Source: Spodoptera frugiperda (taxonomy: Eukaryota; Arthropoda; Insecta; Lepidoptera; Noctuidae). Taken from it: a stretch of 64,000 nucleotides of DNA. Positions 50,640 to 60,260 of the stretch are shown one piece after another. The first letter of the stretch is position 1. Each line of letters opens with the position of its first letter. The notes under the pieces were generated by a model. That model saw only the letters and a program-made list of their open reading frames with translations. It was not told the origin of the DNA and did not search any database. The position numbers and the translations under genes are program-made. Location: the NCBI RefSeq assembly GCF_023101765.2, contig NC_064234.1:1550001-1614000 (forward strand), written 5' to 3'.

Positions 50640-52222
50640 AAGCTGAAAATTGGTATAGATGTTAACTACATGATTATAAACAAAATGTCAAAAATCCCTA
50701 TCGATTTGACTTTTACCAAATGAAATATTCAAGGTCAAAAGGTCAAAATTACGGTTTTTTCTATTTTTCTTGAAAAGGGCAAGTTTTATCGTACAAATAT
50801 GTTCAACAGAGTTGTAGATCATACAATTTTCCACAAAAATGGTTCATCGTTTTTACCCTTACGACTTTCCATTCGTAAGATATCGCGGTTTTAATGAAAT
50901 AAAACATATTTTATATAATACTCGCGGGGTTTTACCTGCTGCTCGGCTCCTTTTAATTGTAGGTAGAATGATGTTTTATAGCTTATAACAAAATTCGATA
51001 AATGGACTAATTAACAAAAAAACAATTCGATTAGGACTACTAGTTCTTGAGATTATCGCGTTCTATAAATTCTTCAGCTTAAAAGATTAGTACTACTTTT
51101 CCGCAGTTTCAATCGATGCTCGCCTTCTATTAAGCATAGTGTAATATTTCATTAATTATAACCTTCCTCAATAAATGGACTATCAAACACAAAAGGAATA
51201 ATTCGATTCAATGTTGTTGTTCTGGAGGTTTGCGCGTTCAAAGATACAAACTCTTTAGCCTATATACTAAGTTACTAAGTATTCCGGCGCTGTTTCAATC
51301 GCTCTGCTCAGTTCTTATAGACCATTATTATATTGTGTTGAGTAGTCCATTTATCCAGGAAGCTTATAGGCTATAAGACATTACGCTATGATGATATACT
51401 AGGAGCCGAGCAGCAAGTAAAACCGCGTGGGAGTGATACTTATATTTAAGACTAAAGAATTAGTTTGAATCTCTTAACGCGCTAATCTCCAGAACTACCA
51501 CTGCGATTTTTTTGGGTTTTCGATTGTCTACTTATCGAGGAAGGTTAAGCTATAAAATATTACGCTACGGTCAACAGGGGCCGAGCAGCGAATGAAACCG
51601 AGCAGGAGTATTACTATTATTTGAAGTTGAAGAGTTTGTTTGAACGCACTAATGTCTAGAACTACGGGTTCGCACCAAATTATTATTTTTGTGTTGAATA
51701 AGTCAATTTATCGAGAAAGGCTATACGCTATAAAATATCTCGCTACAATTAATAGATGTTGAGTAGCAGATAAATCAGTTCGGAAGTAGTACCTACTAAT
51801 ATTTAAAGCAGAAGAGTTTGTTTGAACACGCTAATCTTAAGAACTATTGATCTGAATCGAATTATTCTTTTTGTGTTAAAGTTTGTTTAGGAGCCGTGCA
51901 GCAGGTAAAATCTCGTGAGAGATAGCGAGTCAAATTCATTGAGTTATGTAAACTATGATTTATTTATTTAAAACCGTGATATCTCACAAATGAAAAGTCG
52001 TAAGACTAAAAACGATAAACCATTTTTGTAGAAAATTGTATGATCTACAACTGTGTCGAACATATTTTAACGATAGAACTTACCGTTTTCGAGAAAAATT
52101 ATAAAAACCGTAATGTTGACCTTTTAACCTTGAATATTTTTTTTACCAAAAGTGAGATCGATGGGGATTTTTGACAGTTTGTTTATAATGATGTACTTAA
52201 CGCCTATGCCAATTTTCAGCTC
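50640..52222. mobile_element. 1.6-kb fold-back element with internal ~175-bp repeats
   Basis: The outer arms 50640-50950 and 51890-52222 are inverted copies of each other, roughly 75-85% alike by eye. Both carry AGCTGAAAATTGG at the outside and the CAGCAGGTAAAA/GGAGCC block at the inside. The inversion continues towards a centre near 51.33 kb. The right half contains units of about 175 bp marked by GCCGAGCAGC-type phrases at about 51405, 51580, 51758 and 51893. Each unit carries CGCTACG and GCTAATCT words. It has no coding capacity; the minus-strand frame at 52.1-52.4 kb is incidental. It shares phrases with the Helitron-like elements, so it may be a composite of that family. Confidence 0.7.
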
Positions 52223-55200
52223 TATGCGAATTATGTTAAGGATATTGATCACGCCGAATAAATAATTATGTAAAAGTTTATTTTTCTCCATACTCCCACA
52301 TCCCACAAGAAAGCGACCCTTACCATGATAAACTAGACACATTTTATTCATATATCCTGATAATTTCATTTCTGTCCGCTGTGGGTTTTTTTCCCATACA
52401 ATTTGCCCATTGACCTTTCGACTATATTTTATCATTTCCATCAAGAATACCGTTACGATGAATATATTTTTTCACATTGTCCCCGTAAATAAATCCGGTT
52501 GTATATGTTATTATCGTTCGGTCTGGTAACACCGTAATTTGGCCATAAGTCAGTTGTTAATCTGATGCAAATTGCGTCTTGTATCACGAAGTTTCGTTGA
52601 CCGATATCGAACAAAATGGATGAGACGAGATTTGCATGCAACAAAGGCACACTAAGGAGATAAGCGTTCCGGACAATACTCTATTCAAATCACCTTTTGG
52701 TAATACCATTTTATCTGCAGTACTTAAGGCGTTGTGTTATGAGAACTGTTCACTTAACTAGTTAGACAAAACATATCCTCTTAAGGCAGGTATTTCCTAT
52801 TTCTGTTGTGTAACCCGTAATCTGTTTGGAAATGATTTTTAATTCGTGTCCATTACCCTAATAGGTGTGATGTAAGTGGATGCTTCTTCATGTCAGTATA
52901 GCCATGTTCGTGCGTTCAATGTGCTTTGTTATGTATTGTTACGTAAATACAAAATAACTTTATTTTTTACTGTTTAATCTTTGAAAAAGAAATTGGTTTT
53001 TAATTTTAGAAATCCGTGATTGACGGATTCAGCGTTGGATTCATCAAGTCTGATTTTCTGCTAAAAGAAAATGCGTAACATTAAACTTGATTGTCAAAAC
53101 AACTGCAAAGAAATTAGGTTCTGGTCCATCGTAATTGATTTGAATCGATCCAATAAAATCAAAGAGAAATCCAATTCATATTTTTTTATATTCAAATTGT
53201 AACTTGATCTTTGCAGAAATGAGCGGCATTCGTTCATTTTTGATCGGTTTCACTTGTAAAAAAAAGTTTTGCAATCGTCGAAGTGTAAATGCGTTGGGCG
53301 CCCGAATGATCGTGACAATTACAAAAACCACCAGATCCCGCGAAAGGTGTTATATAATGCCGAACTCTTTTTAAGCGTTTTCATGCTTTCTAATTAATTG
53401 CATAATTTACACTGTCAGTAATTGGCGCAGAACTGCACTTAGGCAAATAACCGTTGCAGTAATAACCCAGTAGTTTATCCTTAGATACATTTTTTATAAG
53501 GCAATTAGCAGACGGACAGAAGTCGGACGTCAAATGTGAAAACATATCAACCTACATACATGCAACATCCTGATACGGACAGCCAGATATTATATAGGCG
53601 GAATGTTCATTTAATTCTCAAAAAGGTCTATAGGACTTTCTGTTACATATCTTTGTAGTTAGTGAAGAATTTACAGCCATGTAAATTCCCATCTGTGTCG
53701 AGCAAATATTTTTATTCGTCTGCGAACTAGATACATTCAATCCACTAACCTTGTTATGGGAATCCGCCGGCTTGTTTCATTACCTCTCGATTAAAATCAA
53801 CTAACCATTAAACACAATCGATCCGAGTATCGTTGTGTGTTTACTGGTCGTTTTTTTCTCCAAACAAATGATATCGATTATTTTGTCGGCGAGTCATTTG
53901 TGCGTGATTAAAAAATTTTAATGTTTGTATTGGGCACATCCACGATAAATTGATGATGTCATCTACCATGTATATGCGAGTTTTAATTATTCGATTAATT
54001 TAATCGATTGTTCAGAAAAAAGTAATATCGAGATAACTTAAATCTCTGTTTGCTGATAGAGATTAAGTTAGAGAGAGTCTGTATAATAAAAGATGTTTGC
54101 GTGGCATTTTAATTGGAACAAGTTTACGCATTGGACATTAAATATATGATGTCTAGTCGTTTGTTTCTCCACATTCCACAAACGTACGTTTCAGACATAA
54201 AAGTTAGCGAAGCAATAAACGCGATAAAATTCCGCGACTAATGGCCACTCTCGGCCGGAGACAATAACGAGAAGTGCTGTATTATTCTCTCTGCTTATCC
54301 CTCATGTCGTGAGTGCAGATTGCAATTTTCCATCTGTCACCGTTTTATTTGTGCGTCAGTTTTGATGGCTCGTTGCGTAGAGCAAATGTGATGCGCGGTG
54401 AAGCCGCGCGTCCAATTGATGCCGCCCACGCAACGCGCTGCACTCCCATCTCATACCAATTTGTTTTTAATCGCAGTTTAATACAATCCAACAAGCATTT
54501 AACTTAGATATTAATGTATGCAAATAACAAACCGTCTTCCTAAATATTACTGACATTGACATACTAGTGACATACATAACATACATGTCAATAACACAGT
54601 AATTATTTGAAACTTTCATGGTCATTGTAAATTGGATTTCTAATATTAACCAGAAACTAATTCTGTAGAACCTTAAGTGTCATTAGTCTTAAATTAATGC
54701 TTTGCTCGTTTTAAAAAGGTCAAGCAGAAATGACGAGAAATACATTGTTGGGAGGCACGCACGTGTTAATGTATTTAGACTTATAGCAATAAAATAAATT
54801 GTCGTACGTGATTATTGTATAGTTGTTGAGCCTAATACGTCTTAAGCTCATATTTATTAAGCATCGATCATATTCACTAATACTAATGGATCATTGTTGA
54901 AGTGTAACCCAATATTTTGAGAGCAGATTAAATAACCTGCATACATAGTCGCGACATTCAATAGGTATAATATCTCTAGCATTGAAGTAACATTAATAAT
55001 GTAAGAACATCAATAATTATGATAATACGATTGTATTACAGATACAAGTTACTAATTACAAGCATGTCGTCTCCACATTACCATACATTACGGAACATAA
55101 GACCATAGATAATGTTAACATCATTCATATGACAAAAATGACAAACTCATTACACTATGTACCTGTAATAATGTGCACCTCATTAGGGTCAGGGCATGGA

Positions 55201-57283
55201 TAAACAAAGTTCGTCGCATGATCGATGTGCTGCATAACGGGCCGCGTCCGGTGTCACTGGCGATGCGCACACGCATTGTATGCGAGTGACGCTGACGGCT
55301 CAATACAGAGTGCGAAATGATGCTATTATGTTTGGAATTGCTCGTAGTACTTTAGTGGCAGCTGTAATTATATACTTTGTGTATGTATTTGTAAAGCCAT
55401 ACTTTGTTTAGAAATGTTGGTGGCTTATTTTAATACTTTTTTAAGAAAAAATATATTCTACAAAATGTAGTGCGTGGTTTTTAGTTAATTTAGTTATGCC
55501 TCAACCAATGTGGGCCTTTCTACTATTATTTTCCTTCTGATAGTAAAGAGATAAAGGTAGATGCTCTCTAAAGAAGTCATAGGAGGCGTGCAATATTAAA
55601 ACCACTAATAAGAGTATAACAGCACTCCCAACCAACTTTACCTCAATATCATATCAACAAAATCTCTCGTACTTACGTTAATGAATAGATTTCGACTCCT
55701 GTGCAGTTGTTCCGTCTGTTCTGTAGATGTGGTTGCACCGTTAAAGGTTGCGTCCGCGCCGACCTCGCTTGTTTAATTAAGTTTTATTTACTCAACAACA
55801 TAACTCTGCTCTGTTGATACACTCGGCTTGTTTACCAGTTTTCTCTTTTGTAGACAAAGATAAGTCGTACACCTATTGGATGGCATTAAAGGTTAAGTTT
55901 GCATTTGTATGTCCTGTCTATTGAAACATGTTGTAACACATTCTTCTTGATTACGACTAGATAGGTTCATTTCATTTCGTGCTAGGTTATCTACTGTTAG
56001 GAAAAGGTGTACCAAGGTACGTAGCTGTTTTCTTAATAATATTTTTATTTTAAATAGACATTTTTCACTTGACTCACGTCACCTAAATATACTGAGAAAA
56101 GCTCTACTAGTTTCGAGTTACATAGGGACTCTTCCTCATGAACAGCGTGTGCGGACGCGGCTACGTCTCGCGCAGCCTACTTTAGTAGAGTTTTTGTTAA
56201 TATATTTACGGGAGTAAACAGTTATTTCACGATAATTATTATAAAAACTGAATGAATTGAAAATTGTTAAGTTCATATTAGTAATAACTAGTCTTAACAT
56301 CTCACATAAATCCAGACTAAGATTAAAGTTTACCTGTAACTGTAAACATAATCCCTATTCCTTCTCGGGTAGGAACTATTGATATAAGAGTTCAGTGACC
56401 CTAAGCAACAGCCAGCAATAAGTCACTACAGACAAGCATATTTTATTGTATTGTATTCCTTCCCTTTTCAGCTCTGTGATTAATAGCAGGACCGAGAATA
56501 AATTAGACCAACTCTGACTATGAACTAACGACTACTGGCTCATTTCCGACATTACTAATTACTGACCCTTCAATGCTTTTAGTTATTGCTTTTTGTATTG
56601 AGTTACTGGACACAATGGACCAATGGTCTTTAAAATGGTGGTTGAGGTTGGTCGTAGAAGGCAGGGATCTTGTGATCCTGACCGGCCGCGGACGACGTAA
56701 AGGTTAACGGGGCTCCAGCTCGAAGCAGGAGTAGGAACGTTTTTAGTCTGTAAATCTCAATCAGGTCAGAATGACGAAGGTGCGCCATGGAAGAGATGAC
56801 GCTTCGGATGATTATACTAAGATAATGGGATTCCGATAATTCAGCCAAAGTATTTGTACTTGTATGCGGTGTCTGATAATTCGTCTGCCTCATATCATAC
56901 TCGACTTGTAATTAACTTAATGAATGGACTAATAATAACCGTCTTAATCAAAGATTAATCGCTAAGCTCTTACCCATGTGCGTCATAATACCCGATTATC
57001 AAACCTATGTTCTATTTTTATGTCAACATCCGCTGATAGAGTTGTGTAGTATGTAATATTTTTGTTTTTACAAATAACTATCGAGTGTAATTGTCCATAT
57101 AAAGTAATATAACGTCTAGAATTGGTGTGTGTCTTCCATTTCGGACGTGTTCTTGTCGTTCTTATTCCATCCAACTTGTTTGGGTCCATAGAAACTCCTA
57201 TCTATGCCTTCATATACATTCATCATAATTGAAATCCATCTATTATTTATTTGCCTATTTTCTTCCTTTCTATACTCATAGGT
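52223..57283. other. Non-coding host DNA
   Basis: Only short, domain-free frames are present. A GC-rich block at about 54355-54450 (including CGCGGTGAAGCCGCGCG) stands out from AT-rich flanks. I see no transposon ends or RNA genes. Confidence 0.6.
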
Positions 57284-57352
57284 ATCATCATCATCTTCAG
57301 CCGGAAGACGTCCACGGTTGAATAAAGGCCCCCCTTTAGTCTTCCACGTTAA
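57284..57352 (-). repeat. Fragment of a common lepidopteran interspersed repeat
   Basis: An (ATC)n run is followed by CAGCCGGAAGACGTCCACGG and AATAAAGGCC. From memory, sequences of this form are abundant in moths and butterflies as 3' ends of LINE-type repeats lying on the opposite strand, with the ATC run as the tail. Only about 70 bases remain. Confidence 0.55.
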
Positions 57353-57869
57353 GTTTTAAAACACCATTAAATATTTTGACTTCAACACAGCTTATAAGTT
57401 TGACCCAGAGTTGAGATCACGACCGAGGCTGTCAATAAATCCCAATTATATCCATTATATAGCAATTATTTCCTTCTCATTAGTCATATTGTTACCTTCA
57501 ACACAGGCAAAGGTTGACGTAAATGTTTTCAATAAAAAGTAAAAAGTGATAATTTCATTTACATCTCATATGGCAACGGCCATTATCATTCAACGAAATG
57601 AGACAGCTACCACACAATTATTGCTGGCTTTAAGTGTAGTGTCATGATATTATAAATTACTGTTTGTATCACTTAACTTTATAGCATTCAGTGTAAAATG
57701 TATGATGTTAAAGAGTTTTTTATGTGTTATTTTTGATTCCTGCGTTGCTATTAAAGTTTTTTTGGGATTATTTTGGTGTGTCAGGACATCCTGAATGTAT
57801 AATACCTACGTTTAAAATGTAATAATAAAGTACCTATAATGTAGTGTAATGTTATATTTCTAAAACTAT
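57353..57869. other. Non-coding flank of the Gypsy element
   Basis: AT-rich DNA without a gene, ending in ACTAT just before the LTR. The partner target duplication cannot be checked because the 3' LTR leaves the window. Confidence 0.6.
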
Positions 57870-58597
57870 TGTTATGTTCAAGGGACATATAAATTGTGTG
57901 GGGAGTATACTCTTTATTTCGTCATCAATCACACGTGCCTTCGTAGTCGAGTGGCTTACGCTGTTGAAACATGATCGAGGTGTCTTGAGTTCGATCCCAG
58001 GTCGCGGATATTCTTTTTGTTTTTTTGATTTTGTAATTTTAACTGATTTTCATTATGTGTGGGGTAGGGTGAAGCACTTCCGACATTTCTGTTGTATTGG
58101 ATGGACGTGTGTCCATAAATAAAAATAAGGTCATTGTGAATTATTTGAGCGCCATCATCCACCGTACATAGTGGAGAAATATTAACATATTGAGAGACTA
58201 TTTAATATACTGTTAAAGGCATAGTGATTGTGCAAGTGTATCCAAATCATCCAAACAGGGGTAAGTGTTAGTCTTAAGGAACGTATAACATTGATTATCC
58301 ATGTTAGGTATTTATAGTTATGTTGTCATTGTTATAGCTTCAAGCAACGCCCTTTTTAGTTTGGATATTTGTTGCAAGAATTTAATACATGTAACAAGAC
58401 CCTGAGAATACGAGCTAGCGGGTTGAGGTGCTGGCAGAGTTCACCAGAAAATATAACTCTCCTGGCGTCCAAATTAGATTAAGTTTAGGCTAAGTCTAAC
58501 ATAGGTTTAAGTCTAGCTATTAAGTTAATCTGCAAATGTGTAGTAAATGGGCATACAATAACCGACGCGTTTCATTTGTATAAGTTAACCCGTAACA
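57870..58597 (+). repeat. 5' LTR
   Basis: It begins TGTTATG and ends CGTAACA, giving the short inverted ends TGTTA/TAACA. A TATAAA at 57888-57893 and AATAAA at 58118-58123 could serve as promoter and polyadenylation signals. A tRNA-like A/B box pair lies between them. The start is fixed by the 3' copy at 63411. The end is inferred from the CA terminus and the primer binding site that follows. Confidence 0.9.
57937..58008 (+). promoter_or_regulatory. tRNA-type A and B boxes inside the LTR
   Basis: Box A TAGTCGAGTGG (57944-57954) matches TRGYNNARNGG. Box B AGTTCGATCCC (57988-57998) matches GWTCRANNC. Their starts are 44 bases apart, exactly as in a standard tRNA (positions 8 and 52). Acceptor and anticodon stems do not pair, so it is not a working tRNA gene but a tRNA-derived, SINE-head-like segment. 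The same boxes are intact in the 3' LTR (63485-63495 and 63529-63539). Confidence 0.6.
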
Positions 58598-58599
58598 AA

Positions 58600-58614
58600 A
58601 TAGCGCCCAACGTT
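58600..58614 (+). promoter_or_regulatory. Primer binding site
   Basis: AATAGCGCCCAACGT begins two bases after the LTR end. GCGCCCAACGT is the conserved core, and a TGG start would be expected for the CCA end of a tRNA. Here it reads TAG, so one pairing base is altered. The tRNA is not identified. Confidence 0.6.
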
Positions 58615-58817
58615 AAATGATTATACTAGCTCTGTAGGTATCTGTAAATTGTTTTCGTTAGTTTAGTTTTGAGTTTTAACAATTTTAGATTGAAGGGTAG
58701 TTGTTAGGTAATTGGTTTAATGTCATATTGTAACTTTTACTAATTGTACGTTTGTGGACGATACCTCACATTTATAGTTTTTATATTTTGTGTTAAGTAA
58801 TTATCATATTTTGCGTT

Positions 58818-60224
58818 ATGGATCCTTACTATTTATTAAAAGAGGAATTAGAGTATGAACTTCAGTCGAGAGGTGTTTCAATTAAGGGAAATGTCGATTT
58901 GCTAAAGAAACTCTTGAAAGAATTACTTATTACGGAACAGTCGGGGACAGTTAATTACGAGATCAGGGCTCCTCGGTATGTTTTAGCAGCGCCTCTCGCG
59001 GAACTTGATAGTTGCAAAACAAAATTAGCAACCCTAGCCGCGTGTATTGACGAAATAACGGGAAAACCCGATAGACATTTATTTAAACGACTAGTGTCAC
59101 GGTTGTACCATGTAAAAAATAGATTGGTGCTAATTAAAACTGATACAGAGGCCGATGATAAAATAAAGACAGAATTATCCACACACTGTCATACCCTCTT
59201 AAACAGGCTTGTAGCGAAAGATGACATCGAGGATCATAAGGACGAGATTACTTCGGAAATTAAGCAGGTTTTACAGGAAACTTTAGGCGACATAGGGGAT
59301 AATATCATTAGGAAATTAGAGAATGATAATTCTTTAAACAATAGTTATCACGATCCGGAGGAAATTAAACCAAAGTTACTAAGAACTTCTACAGTGGATA
59401 TAGATTTCTCGAAGCGTAAACTTGTACCGATTAGTCAATGGGGAGTTCATTTTTCAGCTGACAATAGCCTCAGCGTTAATGCATTTATTGAGCGTGTTAA
59501 TGAGATTAAAGAAGCCAGGAATGCAACCGATGAAGATTTGTGGCGTTATGCGATAGATTTCTTTAAGGGGGACGCCTTAATATGGTTCAGGGCTAACAAA
59601 GTTTATGCTACAAGCTGGAAGGAATTAGTGCTCTTATTAAAAAGAACGTTTCAATCCCCATTTTACCAAGATGATTTGATAGCGGAAATTAAGGCAAGGA
59701 CACAGGGAAAGGACGAGTCTATCACAATTTACATGTCAATTCTTCAAAACATGTTTAATCGCTTACCGTCACCGATCACAGAACAGGAGAAGATAACAAT
59801 CATCTTACGTAACATACAGCCATATTATCAAAGGGCCATTTGCCGAGATGTTTTTTTTTCTGTCTCCGAAATAGTGGATGTTTTGAGGATAGTTGAACGG
59901 ACTAAAATAAATTGTGATAGATTTGAAGAACCTAGAGTTCAGAGAATTAATTTAGAACCTGATCTAGCTTATAAAAATCCAGTAGTCAACAAAACTTTTA
60001 ATGAAGTTTCGACAAACATTGAAATTGACAACGTTACTTCAAAATCTCAAAAGGCGGGAACTGGTAGGTGCTGGAATTGTCGCGAGGTAGGACATTTATT
60101 TAGGTCATGTACTGTTCCTAAACAGCGGTTATTTTGTTACAAATGCGGTCGCTTCGGAGTGACAATTAAAGACTGTGTATGTAAGGGAAACGCTGTAGGG
60201 GAAAGTTCCAAACCTGCCAAATAA
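58818..60224 (+). CDS. gag: Gypsy Gag polyprotein
   Basis: A 468-codon ATG ORF. It forms the particle that packages element RNA. Residues about 5-38 (LKEELEYELQSRG ... LLKKLLKEL) look like a SAP-type helix-extended-helix motif, unusual at a Gag N-terminus. Residues about 205-360 fit the Ty3-type capsid domain (GDALIWF, SWKELVLLLKRTF). A CCHC zinc knuckle is complete at C418, C421, H426 and C431. A second knuckle, C440-C443-V448-C453, has Val where the zinc-binding His belongs. The last codons overlap the start of the pol frame, and G457-N458 form the slippery site. The Kozak context is weak but no earlier in-frame ATG is better supported. Gag is much more abundant than Pol if frameshifting is rare. 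Confidence 0.93.
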   Translation: MDPYYLLKEELEYELQSRGVSIKGNVDLLKKLLKELLITEQSGTVNYEIRAPRYVLAAPLAELDSCKTKLATLAACIDEITGKPDRHLFKRLVSRLYHVKNRLVLIKTDTEADDKIKTELSTHCHTLLNRLVAKDDIEDHKDEITSEIKQVLQETLGDIGDNIIRKLENDNSLNNSYHDPEEIKPKLLRTSTVDIDFSKRKLVPISQWGVHFSADNSLSVNAFIERVNEIKEARNATDEDLWRYAIDFFKGDALIWFRANKVYATSWKELVLLLKRTFQSPFYQDDLIAEIKARTQGKDESITIYMSILQNMFNRLPSPITEQEKITIILRNIQPYYQRAICRDVFFSVSEIVDVLRIVERTKINCDRFEEPRVQRINLEPDLAYKNPVVNKTFNEVSTNIEIDNVTSKSQKAGTGRCWNCREVGHLFRSCTVPKQRLFCYKCGRFGVTIKDCVCKGNAVGESSKPAK

Positions 60225-60260
60225 ACTTTCCCCTAGATAGAAATGGTAAGGAGTGGCAGG
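60185..60260 (+). promoter_or_regulatory. -1 ribosomal frameshift signal with pseudoknot
   Basis: The slippery heptamer G GGA AAC (60185-60191) lies in the gag frame in the form X XXY YYZ. It starts at the first open pol-frame codon after that frame's TAA at 60182. After a 4-base spacer a perfect 12-bp stem pairs 60196-60207 (TAGGGGAAAGTT) with 60224-60235. Its 16-base loop contains CCTGCCA (60213-60219), which is complementary to TGGCAGG at 60254-60260, so a 7-bp second stem can form an H-type pseudoknot. Pol frame equals gag frame minus one. Confidence 0.85.

Noticed and set aside
56440..56515. Strong-looking 3' splice acceptor (CCCTTTTCAG at 56471) with a 14-codon open frame
   Set aside because: Such acceptor-like sites are common by chance in T-rich DNA and there is no donor, polyadenylation or coding support.
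57937..58008. A genuine tRNA gene in the LTR
   Set aside because: Only the A and B boxes and their spacing are tRNA-like. The acceptor and anticodon stems do not pair and the anticodon loop lacks the invariant T.
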